DNA of 64,000 nt from Bradyrhizobium sp. WBAH42 (GTDB taxonomy: Bacteria; Pseudomonadota; Alphaproteobacteria; Rhizobiales; Xanthobacteraceae), in the NCBI RefSeq assembly GCF_024585265.1, contig NZ_CP036533.1, positions 1,240,001-1,304,000 of the forward strand. Reading direction: 5' to 3'. Below are positions 27,477 to 36,656 of the stretch, piece by piece. Both the position numbers and the translations under genes were made by a program. Below the pieces are notes generated by a model. That model did not search any database, had not been told where the DNA came from, and saw only the letters and a list, made by a program, of their open reading frames with translations. Positions within the stretch are counted from its first letter, which is position 1; each line of letters opens with the position of its first letter.

Positions 27477-28712
27477 CTACCGCTTCGCCGCTTCCTTCTG
27501 CAGATCCGGCGCGTTGACGGCGGGAATGGCGACGCGGCCGGGGCCGGTGACCTTCAGCGCCTCGGCGGCCTTCTCGTTCTCCATGATCTTGGCCATCACG
27601 GCCTGGCCCGCACGCTCGAAGATCGCGCGGTTCTCGATCACGAATTTTTGCGACCTCCGCAGCCCGTCGATGTAGCCGTTGATCTCGGGCACGACGTAGC
27701 GCGCCACCATGTCCCAGCTTCGGCGTGTGTTTTCCGGATTGGCCCAGTCGTGCACGAAGCCGATGATGGCGCCGACGCCGCCGGAGACCTGCATCACGTT
27801 CTTGATGGTTTTGACGAGATCGTCGGGCGTGCCGATGGTGGACGCCGCGCCCTCGACGAAGGCGGTCTTGTCGACGGCCTCGTCGGGCGAGGAGAACGCG
27901 GTGAGGCCCGGCCGCTGCAGCGTGCCGACATTATATTCGTTGTGCCAGCGCATCAGGCCCGCGCCGGCCTCGCGTCGGGCTTGTTCACGCGTCTCCGCGA
28001 TGTGCCAGGTCAAGAGCACGCGCCAGTCGGCGCGATCGACCTTGGTGCCGTGCTTCTTGGCGGCATCCTCGGCGAACTGCCATTGCTGCTGCAGCGACAT
28101 CAGGCCCTGCGTCGTCATCGAGCCCAGCGAGATGATGCCGATGCCGTATTTGCCGGCCAGCGTCATGCCGGAGGGCGAGATCTGCGAGGCCACCACGAAC
28201 GGCATCTCCTCCTGCAAGGGCAGGATCTGCAGCGCGGCGTCGTTCATGGTGAACCAGTCGCTCCTGGCGGTGACGCGCTCGCCGTTGAAGAGGCGGCGGA
28301 TCACGCCGATCGCCTCGTCCTGGCGATCGCGCTGCGTCATCGGATCGATGCCGAGCGTGTGCGCATCGGAGGCGAGCGCGCCCGGTCCGGAGCCGAAAAT
28401 GGCGCGGCCGCCGGTCATGTGATCGAGCTGCACCATGCGCTGGGCGACGTTGAAGGGATGGTGATAGGGCAGCGACACCACGCCGGTGCCGAGCTTGATC
28501 CGCTTGGTGCGCTCGCCGGCCGCGGCCAGGAACATCTCGGGCGAGGCGATCATCTCCCAGCCCGAGGAATGATGCTCGCCGCACCAGAACTCGTCATAGC
28601 CGAGCGCATCCAGCTGCTCGACGAGGTCGAGATCGCGCCGGAACTGCAGCATCGGATGCTCCCCGATCGGGTGATGCGGGGCAAGAAAGGCTCCGAACTT
28701 CAGGCGCGCCAT
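27477..28712 (-). CDS. LLM-class flavin-dependent monooxygenase
   Basis: A 411-residue protein of the bacterial luciferase-like superfamily. The N-terminus KFGAFLAPHHP, the block LDALGYDEFWCGEHHS, the SPEMFLAAAGERTKRIKLGTGV segment and the WANPENTRRSWDMVARYV C-terminus are typical of long-chain alkanal/alkane-type LLM enzymes. They use FMNH2 and O2 to oxidise an organic substrate, with reduced flavin from a separate reductase that is not encoded here. I start at ATG 28712, preceded by GGAGAGAAC. Same direction as the P450 gene downstream. Confidence 0.9.
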   Translation of the reverse strand: MARLKFGAFLAPHHPIGEHPMLQFRRDLDLVEQLDALGYDEFWCGEHHSSGWEMIASPEMFLAAAGERTKRIKLGTGVVSLPYHHPFNVAQRMVQLDHMTGGRAIFGSGPGALASDAHTLGIDPMTQRDRQDEAIGVIRRLFNGERVTARSDWFTMNDAALQILPLQEEMPFVVASQISPSGMTLAGKYGIGIISLGSMTTQGLMSLQQQWQFAEDAAKKHGTKVDRADWRVLLTWHIAETREQARREAGAGLMRWHNEYNVGTLQRPGLTAFSSPDEAVDKTAFVEGAASTIGTPDDLVKTIKNVMQVSGGVGAIIGFVHDWANPENTRRSWDMVARYVVPEINGYIDGLRRSQKFVIENRAIFERAGQAVMAKIMENEKAAEALKVTGPGRVAIPAVNAPDLQKEAAKR

Positions 28713-29359
28713 GTGTTCTCTCCGGCTGAATTTTCTGTTTGTTGGTCGTGTCAGGCTACGTGCCTGACGGCACGAACGCAATCACGCGATGTCCCGCGTG
28801 GTGGAATGCAGGCATGCGCCGAAGCGAGGAGGGGAGCCTCAGCGGGGGCTGATGTAATTCAGTGTCTCGATGGTGCCACGCCGTCATTGCGAGCGCAGCG
28901 AAGCAATCCAGAGTATCTCCGCGGCAAGACTCTGGATTGCTCGCTGCGCTCGCAATGACGTGTCGAGAGGGCGTCGCTCAAGCGATATCGGACTCGCGGA
29001 GAGGCGAAGCGATCTGCGATCGAATGAAGAGGCGCACGCGCTGGCGCCCAGGATGATCGTCTTCAGCTATGGCGCGACGATCAGATCGGAAATGCGGCCG
29101 GAATGGCCGCAATCAGCACGCGTAGCCTTTCTCGTCTCGCTCGCGCTGTTTGTGACATTAACCGTGACCCCGCGCCGCATTTCCGGCGCGGATGCGCCGC
29201 GCCTCTGCAAGAAGTCGAGGCATTGCTGTTAATACCTGCGGAATCCTGCGGTCTTCCCGCGAATTTCACCGAGATCGACAGCGCACGGTCTTTTTATTTT
29301 GCAACGCAGCAACTATCTGGTTGGGCTGGACGTTGAACGTCGCCCACCAGGACATTGCC
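28713..29359. other. Gene-free interval between divergent monooxygenase and esterase genes
   Basis: A 647-base stretch with no convincing reading frame. It holds one family B repeat (28882-28960) and, near 29285-29300, an A+T-rich patch (TCTTTTTATTTT) that could be part of the esterase promoter. A GC hairpin-like segment (CGCGCCGCATTTCCGGCGCGG) lies around 29171-29191. Short open frames there lack ribosome sites. Confidence 0.5.
28882..28960. repeat. CGTCATTGCGAG palindromic repeat, family B copy 2
   Basis: Inverted ends CGTCATTGCGAGCGCAGCGA and TCGCTGCGCTCGCAATGACG, exact over 20 bases, enclosing GCAATCCAGAGT and ACTCTGGATTGC. It is shorter than copy 1 by a few bases in the arm. Confidence 0.85.
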
Positions 29360-30559
29360 GTGTCGTTAGCCAGAAATATCGATCTCTTGAGACGTCTGCC
29401 CAGGCTGGACGGACTGCGCTTCGCCGAGCCCGGCCGCGGTGCAGGTGGATTCAGCCCGCTGCAGGAGGTCACTGGCTTCGGCGACAATCCCGGCGCCTTG
29501 CGCATGTTCGCGTTCGTGCCGGCGCAATTGCAGCGGCCGCGCGCGCTCGTCGTCGTGCTGCATGGCTGCGGGCAGACGGCGGCCGGTTACGATCTCGGCG
29601 CGGGCTGGTCGACGCTCGCGCAGCATTACGGCTTTGCGCTGCTGATGCCCGAGCAGCAGCGCATCAACAACGCCAACATCTGCTTCAACTGGTTCAATCC
29701 GGAGGACACCGCGCGGGACAGCGGCGAGCCGCGTTCGATCCGCGCGATGATCGCGCACATGGTGAAGGCGCATCGCATCGATCCCAGGCGCGTCTTCATC
29801 ACCGGCCTGTCGGCCGGCGGCGGCATGACCTCGGTGATGCTCGCGACCTATCCGGAAGTCTTTACCGCGGGCGCGATCATTGCCGGGCTGCCTTACGGCA
29901 TCGCCTCCAATCTGCGCGAGGCGCTCGACGGCATGTTTCATTCTCCGGCGCGTCCTGGGCGCGAGCTCGGCGATCTCGTGCGCAGCGCCTCCGATCATCG
30001 CGGGCCATGGCCGAGGGTTTCGGTGTGGCACGGCAGCGCCGACCGCACCGTCAATCCCGGCAATGCCAACGAGATCGTCAAGCAGTGGCTGGACCTGCAC
30101 GGTCTGCCCGAAGTGCCGATGGCGGAGACCAATGTCGACGGCTATCCGCGCCAGGCCTGGTGGGACAAGGACGGCGAGACGCTGGTCGAGTCCTTTGCCA
30201 TCACCGACATGGCGCACGGCACGCCGCTTGGGCTGGCCGACAACGATCAGCGCTACGGCATCGAAGGCGCCTTCCTGATCGAGGCCGGCATCTCATCGTC
30301 CTATCACATCGCTAAGTTCTTCGGCCTCACCGGCTGGATTCCGGACGCCGCCACGAAGAAGGCGGAGGCCAAGCCTGCCATGAAGTCCGCTACGAAACCT
30401 GCCGCGAAACCGGCGCTCTCGCCTGCGCCGCATCTCGCCCGCTCGATCCGCACCGCGGTTGCCGCAGAGCCGGCCGAGCCGCGACGCGAAATGGCGCGCG
30501 GCTTCGATCTCGGCCAGATCATCACCCGCGCGCTGACGGCCGCGGGATTGATGAAGTAG
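29360..30559 (+). CDS. PHB depolymerase family esterase
   Basis: A 399-residue esterase of the PhaZ/feruloyl-esterase (Esterase_PHB) type. It has the oxyanion segment VVVLHGCGQTAAGYD, the lipase box GLSAG in FITGLSAGGGM, an aspartate in WHGSADRTVNP, and the histidine in DMAHGTPL. Secreted relatives attack polyhydroxybutyrate or related esters, but I see no signal peptide. I chose GTG 29360 since AGGA sits 8 bases upstream and the result MSLARNIDLLRRLPRLDG matches the family N-terminus as I know it; TTG 29333 is an alternative. After the catalytic domain comes a Lys/Ala/Pro-rich linker (about residues 325-360), then a short helical tail. Confidence 0.8.
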   Translation: MSLARNIDLLRRLPRLDGLRFAEPGRGAGGFSPLQEVTGFGDNPGALRMFAFVPAQLQRPRALVVVLHGCGQTAAGYDLGAGWSTLAQHYGFALLMPEQQRINNANICFNWFNPEDTARDSGEPRSIRAMIAHMVKAHRIDPRRVFITGLSAGGGMTSVMLATYPEVFTAGAIIAGLPYGIASNLREALDGMFHSPARPGRELGDLVRSASDHRGPWPRVSVWHGSADRTVNPGNANEIVKQWLDLHGLPEVPMAETNVDGYPRQAWWDKDGETLVESFAITDMAHGTPLGLADNDQRYGIEGAFLIEAGISSSYHIAKFFGLTGWIPDAATKKAEAKPAMKSATKPAAKPALSPAPHLARSIRTAVAAEPAEPRREMARGFDLGQIITRALTAAGLMK

Positions 30560-30590
30560 TTGGTCGACACACATTCAGCCGTCGTCCCGG

Positions 30591-30733
30591 ACAAGCGCGC
30601 CTCAAGCGCGCGCAGATCCGGGACCCATAGCCACAGGACAAAGTTGGGCACGAAGAGGTAACTCCGAGTCCCGTAACCACATCTCCCTGTGGTTATGGAT
30701 CCCGGATCTGCGCTTGCGCTTGTCCGGGATGAC
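30591..30733. repeat. Two-hairpin palindromic repeat, family A copy 3
   Basis: Ends GTCGTCCCGGACAAGCGC and GCGCTTGTCCGGGATGAC are inverted, with interior CCATAGCCACAGG, CTCCGAGTCCCG and CTGTGGTTATGG. The arms differ in sequence from copies 1 and 4 but keep mutual pairing. It lies between the convergent esterase and MBL genes. Confidence 0.85.
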
Positions 30734-30751
30734 AGCGGAGTTTGTAGCGCC

Positions 30752-31432
30752 TCACATCTCGCCGGTGATGAACGGATTGGTCATCCGCTCCTGGCCGATG
30801 CTCGAGCCGGCGCCATGGCCGCAGATGAAGCCGACGTCGTCGCCGAGCGGCAGCAATTTCGTCTTGATCGAGTCGATCAGCGTGGCGTGACTGCCGCCGG
30901 GCAGGTCGGTGCGCCCGACCGAGCCGGCGAACAGCACGTCGCCGACATGGGCAAAGCGCAGATCCTTGTTGAAGAACACTACGCTGCCCGGCGAGTGGCC
31001 CGGGCAATGCAGGATGTCGAAGTGCAGGTCGCCGATCGACACGCGCTCGCCCTCGTCGAGCCAGCGGTCGGGCGTGAAATCGCGTCCTCCGGTCATGCCG
31101 AAGCGCGCGCCGCTCGCCACGACGTTGTCGAGCAGGAACTTGTCCGCGACATGCGGACCCTCGATCGGCACCTTCAGCGCATCGCGCAGCTCGGCTGCGC
31201 CGCCGACGTGATCGATATGGCCATGGGTCAGCCAGATCTTCTCCACGGTGACGCCGGTTTGCTTGATCGCATCCAGAATCTTCGGCACGTCGCCGCCGGG
31301 ATCGATCACCACGGCCTTCTTGGAAGGCTCGTCCCAGATGATGGTGCAGTTCTGCTCGAACAGCGTCACGGGAACGATGATCGCGCCCGCCTTGGCTTGC
31401 CGGGATTCTTGGGTGTCGTTTTGCTCGGTCAT
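30752..31432 (-). CDS. MBL-fold metallohydrolase (glyoxalase II-like)
   Basis: A 226-residue metallo-beta-lactamase-fold protein with the metal signature THGHIDH (69-75), a second histidine in CPGHSPGS, the bridging aspartate in GDVLF, and a terminal CGHG. This is the pattern of small glyoxalase II-like thioesterases (YcbL type) that hydrolyse S-lactoylglutathione or similar thioesters. ATG 31432 is the first start that begins just before the fold. The GH13 gene at 31594 is divergent, so the 161 bases between them carry both promoters. Confidence 0.88.
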   Translation of the reverse strand: MTEQNDTQESRQAKAGAIIVPVTLFEQNCTIIWDEPSKKAVVIDPGGDVPKILDAIKQTGVTVEKIWLTHGHIDHVGGAAELRDALKVPIEGPHVADKFLLDNVVASGARFGMTGGRDFTPDRWLDEGERVSIGDLHFDILHCPGHSPGSVVFFNKDLRFAHVGDVLFAGSVGRTDLPGGSHATLIDSIKTKLLPLGDDVGFICGHGAGSSIGQERMTNPFITGEM

Positions 31433-31593
31433 GGCCTCACAATGCCGATTTTTGCCGGGCCGCCAAGCAAAAGATTCGTGCCCGCGCCGGGGAACAACCG
31501 TCACACGGCCGTCCCAATTGGCCTGCCAATTTGAACCGGGGCGTTGCTGTCGCGTTCTCCCGCGCAAGGCGGCGGATTTGGGTGGTCTTCGGC

Positions 31594-33192
<1,599 letters not shown>

Positions 33193-33243
33193 GCGTCGCT
33201 TTCGCCGGGAGAACGGCGGAGAAGGTGGCCACCGCTATCTCCC

Positions 33244-33331
33244 CGTCATTGCGAGGAGCCCTTGCGACGAAGCAATCCAGAGTCTTTCCGTTGAAAAGAT
33301 TCTGGATTGCTTCGCTGCGCTCGCAATGACG
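33244..33331. repeat. CGTCATTGCGAG palindromic repeat, family B copy 3
   Basis: Inverted ends CGTCATTGCGAG and CTCGCAATGACG, enclosing GAAGCAATCCAGAGTCTTT and AAAGATTCTGGATTGCTTC. It lies between the two convergent GH13 genes, as expected for an element that can end transcription from both sides. Confidence 0.85.
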
Positions 33332-33369
33332 ATCGTTGAAACAGCGGAGCTAGCGACGGCGTCTCGACC

Positions 33370-35070
33370 TCACCCCGGATGCTTCTTCCCGTCCATGGCG
33401 TCGTCGTCGATATCGCTGCGCTTCAACAGATAGTCCAGCCCGCCGACGCGATACCAGCGGTAGCCGTATGGCTCCAGCACGATGCGATGCTGGCCGCGCT
33501 TGTCGGCGTGGCTGTGGTCCTCCGCGAGCAGATTGATCAGGTGCGCGCCGGTCTCGCCCGACAGCCCTGTCGAGAACGCGACCTCGCGCGGCTTCTCGTC
33601 GAGATTGTGCACGAACAGCACCGAATTGTTGCGCCAATCGTAGCGCATGATGAACACCGCGGGATCGCGCACGGGAATGATGGTGAAATCGCCCCAGCCG
33701 ACCTCGGGCACTTCCTTCCGCATGCGGATGATGCGCTCGGTCCAGTTCAGCATGGAGTTCGGATCGCGCCGCTGTTTTGCGACATTGAGGTGCGGAAAGC
33801 CGTAAGGGCCCTCGTCGATGACGGGACATGCGGGCTTGTCGCTCTTGGTGAAGCCGCCATGCGGCTCGGTCGACCATTGCATCGGCGTGCGCGCGCAATT
33901 GCGCTCGGGCAAGGAGAGATCGTCGCCCATCGCGATCTCGTCGCCGTAGCGGATCACGGGCGTCCCCGGCAGCGTGCACATCAGGCTGTAGGCGAGCTCG
34001 AGCCGCCTGCGGTCGCCGCCCAGCATCGGCGCGAGCCGCCGGCGGATGCCGCGGTCGTAGAGCTGCATGTCCTTGTCGGGTCCGAACGCTTTGAACACGG
34101 TGTCGCGCTGGGTCTTGGTCAGCCGCCCCAGATCGAGCTCGTCGTGATTGCGCAGGAACAGGCCCCATTGCGCCGTCGCCGGCCGCGGTTTTGTTGCTTT
34201 CAGCGCCTTCGCTAGCGGACGGCCATCCGCGGATGCCAGCGCGTAGAATAGGTGCTGGTTGACGTGGAAGTTGAACATCATGTGCATGCGATCGCCGTCG
34301 CGCCCGAAATACTTCATGTCCGTCTTCGGCAGCACGTTGGCTTCGGCGAGAATGATGGCGTCGCCCTGCCGCCATTGCAGGAATTCGCGGAAGGCGCGCA
34401 GCATGTCGTATTGTTCGACCGGCTTTTTCACCTTCGCGCCTTTGGTGGCGATGATGAAGGGCACGGCGTCCATGCGGAAGCCGGAGACGCCGAGCTGGAT
34501 CCAGAAGCCCATGATCTTCAGGATCTCGGCCTGCACATGCGGGTTCGAGGTGTTGAGATCCGGCTGGAAATCGTAGAAGCGGTGGAAGTAATACGCGCCC
34601 GATTCCTTGTCGCGCGTCCAGGTCGATTTCTGCACGCCGGGAAACACCATGCCCTTGTTGGCACCGGCCGGCTTCTTGTCCGACCAGACGTACCAGTCGC
34701 GATAGGGCGAGGTCTTGTCGCGCCGCGCTTCCTTGAACCAGCGGTGCTGGTCCGAGGTGTGGTTGACGACGAGGTCGATGATGACGCGGATGCCGCGCTG
34801 CTTGCAGCCATGGGTGAACTCGACGAAATCGCCGAGCGTGCCGTAGCGAGGATCGACGCTGTAATAGTCGGCGATGTCGTAGCCGTCGTCGCGCCCGGGC
34901 GAGGTCTGGAACGGCATCAGCCAGATCGTGGTGATGCCGAGCCCGTGCAGATAATCCAGCCGCCGCAACAGGCCCTTGAAATCGCCGACGCCGTCGCCGT
35001 TGGCGTCCATATAGGAGCCGACGGACAGGCAATAGATCACGCCGTTCTTGTACCAGAGATCGTCGATCAT
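33370..35070 (-). CDS. GH13 alpha-amylase family protein (trehalose synthase-like)
   Basis: A 566-residue GH13 enzyme with the N-terminus WYKNGVIYCLSVGSYMDANGDGVGD. Region I is DLVVNHTSD, region II GFRMDAVPF, region III LAEAN and region IV RNHDELD. The blocks WYVWSDKKP and YFHRFYDFQPDLN resemble trehalose synthase (TreS, maltose/trehalose interconversion) more than alpha-glucosidase. It lacks the C-terminal maltokinase seen in some TreS proteins. It starts at ATG 35070 and ends in an acidic, lysine-ended tail. The convergent neighbour is also GH13, so the two form a small alpha-glucan/trehalose module. Confidence 0.87.
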   Translation of the reverse strand: MIDDLWYKNGVIYCLSVGSYMDANGDGVGDFKGLLRRLDYLHGLGITTIWLMPFQTSPGRDDGYDIADYYSVDPRYGTLGDFVEFTHGCKQRGIRVIIDLVVNHTSDQHRWFKEARRDKTSPYRDWYVWSDKKPAGANKGMVFPGVQKSTWTRDKESGAYYFHRFYDFQPDLNTSNPHVQAEILKIMGFWIQLGVSGFRMDAVPFIIATKGAKVKKPVEQYDMLRAFREFLQWRQGDAIILAEANVLPKTDMKYFGRDGDRMHMMFNFHVNQHLFYALASADGRPLAKALKATKPRPATAQWGLFLRNHDELDLGRLTKTQRDTVFKAFGPDKDMQLYDRGIRRRLAPMLGGDRRRLELAYSLMCTLPGTPVIRYGDEIAMGDDLSLPERNCARTPMQWSTEPHGGFTKSDKPACPVIDEGPYGFPHLNVAKQRRDPNSMLNWTERIIRMRKEVPEVGWGDFTIIPVRDPAVFIMRYDWRNNSVLFVHNLDEKPREVAFSTGLSGETGAHLINLLAEDHSHADKRGQHRIVLEPYGYRWYRVGGLDYLLKRSDIDDDAMDGKKHPG

Positions 35071-35167
35071 GCGCGAGCCGCTCGGTGGGTGGTTCCGCCC
35101 GGGTGCGGCGGCTGCGTGATAAGTGTTAAGGCCGAGCGCGGTTCCGCGCTCTCACGTCACACTCGCT

Positions 35168-35354
35168 GTCGTCCCGGGGCGCGCGCAGCGCGAGCTATGA
35201 TGCGCAATTGCGCATCTGAGGACCCATAACCACAGGCAGCAATTTTGCGAAGACTCGGAGTTACCCGCTTTGCCCCACACGTCGCCCCGTGGCTATGGAT
35301 TCTCAGATGCGCAATTGCGCATCATAGCTCGCGCTGCGCGCGCCCCGGAATGAC
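35168..35354. repeat. Two-hairpin palindromic repeat, family A copy 4 (longest arms)
   Basis: 187 bases, the longest copy. Each arm carries an extra block containing the self-complementary TGCGCAATTGCGCA, present in inverted form on both sides (near 35201 and 35302), so pairing between arms is kept. The interior has CCATAACCACAGG, GCGAAGACTCGGAGT and CGTGGCTATGG. It fills the gap between the TreS-like gene and mmcB, ending 7 bases before one possible mmcB start. Confidence 0.85.
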
Positions 35355-35385
35355 GGGCGAGATGGAATCGGCTATCCTCCCCGCC

Positions 35386-35874
35386 ATGGACAACACCGCC
35401 CGCATCACCCTCGTGCCGCCGCCGGATCGCCGCCAGTCGGAGACGGCGCTCGCCATCGCGCGCGGCACCGCGCGTCTGCTGCGCTCGCTCGGCTTCTCCT
35501 GCATCAGCGAATTGCCGCTGCCGTCGGGCCGGCGTGCCGATCTCGTCGCGCTGAACGAGCGCGGTGAGATCTGGATCGTCGAGATCAAGTCGTCGGTCGA
35601 GGATTTGCGCGCCGACCAGAAATGGCACGAATACCGCGCTCATTGCGACCGGCTGTTCTTCGCCTTCACGCAGGATCTGCCGTGCGAGATCTTCCCCGAA
35701 GACACCGGCCTGATCATCGCCGACGCCTACGGCGCGCACCTGCATTGCGAGGCGCCCGAGCACAAGCTCGCGGCCGCCACGCGCAAGCAGATGACGGTAC
35801 GGTTCGCGATGGCGGCGGCCCTGCGGATCAACCGCCTGGTCGATCCGCAGGGCCACGCGGATTTTTGGGAATAG
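35386..35874 (+). CDS. mmcB: MmcB family DNA repair protein
   Basis: A 162-residue protein like Caulobacter MmcB, which protects against mitomycin C and belongs to the restriction-endonuclease-like fold. Visible are RTADLVALN-type (RRADLVALNERGEIWIVEIKSS) active-site D-x-E-x-K elements: Asp in ADLV and the E-x-K pair in VEIKSS. It then continues with DLRADQKWHEYRAHCDRLFFA. It probably acts on damaged DNA. I start at ATG 35386; an ATG at 35362 adds eight residues but neither has a strong ribosome site, and the upstream region is a repeat. No LexA-type box is visible near it. Confidence 0.8.
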   Translation: MDNTARITLVPPPDRRQSETALAIARGTARLLRSLGFSCISELPLPSGRRADLVALNERGEIWIVEIKSSVEDLRADQKWHEYRAHCDRLFFAFTQDLPCEIFPEDTGLIIADAYGAHLHCEAPEHKLAAATRKQMTVRFAMAAALRINRLVDPQGHADFWE

Positions 35875-35896
35875 CAGGCGCCGCAAAAAAGGTGCC

Positions 35897-35992
35897 GTAG
35901 GGTGGGCAAAGCGTAGCGTGCCCACCAAACTAGTCGATCATGATAGGAGAGACACGGTGGGCACGGCGCTGCGCGCCTTTGCCCACCCTACC
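35897..35992. repeat. GTAGGGTGGG palindromic repeat, family C copy 2
   Basis: Starts GTAGGGTGGGCAAAGCG and ends CGCCTTTGCCCACCCTAC, with GTGCCCACC facing GGTGGGCAC inside. It lies between the convergent ends of mmcB and regR, and ends 8 bases before the regR stop codon. Confidence 0.85.
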
Positions 35993-35999
35993 GACACCT

Positions 36000-36554
36000 T
36001 TACCTCGGCGCGCGCTTGGCCAGGATCCGCTGCAAGGTGCGGCGGTGCATGTTGAGCCGGCGCGCCGTTTCCGAGACGTTGCGGTTGCACATCTCGTAGA
36101 TGCGCTGGATGTGCTCCCAGCGGACGCGGTCGGCCGACATCGGGTTGGCCGGCAGCTCGGATTTCTCGGTGTTGGTCGACAGCAGCGCGGCGACGACGTC
36201 GTCGGCATCCGCCGGTTTGGAGAGATAATCGATCGCGCCCATCTTCACCGCGGTCACCGCAGTGGCGATGTTGCCGTAGCCGGTCAGCACGATGGCGCGT
36301 GCATCCGGGCGCTTCTTCTTCAGCGCCGAGACCACGTCGAGGCCGTTGCCGTCGCCGAGCCGCAGATCCACCACCGCGAAGGCGGGCGCCGATTTGCCGA
36401 TCTGCGCAAGGCCATCCGACACCGTGTCGCATGACGTGACGGCAAAGCCCCGTGTCTCCATGGCGCGCGACAGCCGCTCCAGAAACGGCTTGTCGTCTTC
36501 CACGATGAGAAGCGAGCGGTCGGTCTGTTCGTTCAGTTCGGCAATGGCGTTCAA
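36000..36554 (-). CDS. regR: Redox response regulator RegR (ActR/PrrA/RegA family)
   Basis: A 184-residue response regulator. The receiver domain has acidic residues EDD near 20, phospho-acceptor Asp63 in VVDLRLGDGNGLD, Thr in VLTGYG and Lys in YLSKPAD; a proline-containing linker (LPANP) leads to the Fis-like helix-turn-helix NVSETARRLNMHRRTLQRIL. It activates redox-controlled genes (nifA/fixR in Bradyrhizobium). I start at TTG 36554 because GAGAGGA lies seven bases upstream; an ATG start would add up to 14 residues with no better support. The sensor regS is 102 bases upstream on the same strand. Confidence 0.9.
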   Translation of the reverse strand: MNAIAELNEQTDRSLLIVEDDKPFLERLSRAMETRGFAVTSCDTVSDGLAQIGKSAPAFAVVDLRLGDGNGLDVVSALKKKRPDARAIVLTGYGNIATAVTAVKMGAIDYLSKPADADDVVAALLSTNTEKSELPANPMSADRVRWEHIQRIYEMCNRNVSETARRLNMHRRTLQRILAKRAPR

Positions 36555-36561
36555 GGTTGTG

Positions 36562-36568
36562 TCCTCTC
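36562..36568 (-). promoter_or_regulatory. Ribosome binding site deciding the regR TTG start
   Basis: GAGAGGA on the minus strand, with seven bases between it and TTG 36554. It is the best Shine-Dalgarno match near the gene and is the reason to prefer the rare TTG start over upstream ATGs. Confidence 0.6.
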
Positions 36569-36656
36569 TCCAGCACATTGACATATGGCGTCGCAATCGC
36601 GCGGTGCCAAGGCAGCAAATGGTCGACCCGGCCCGTTGTGCGACGCAAGGTCGCGG

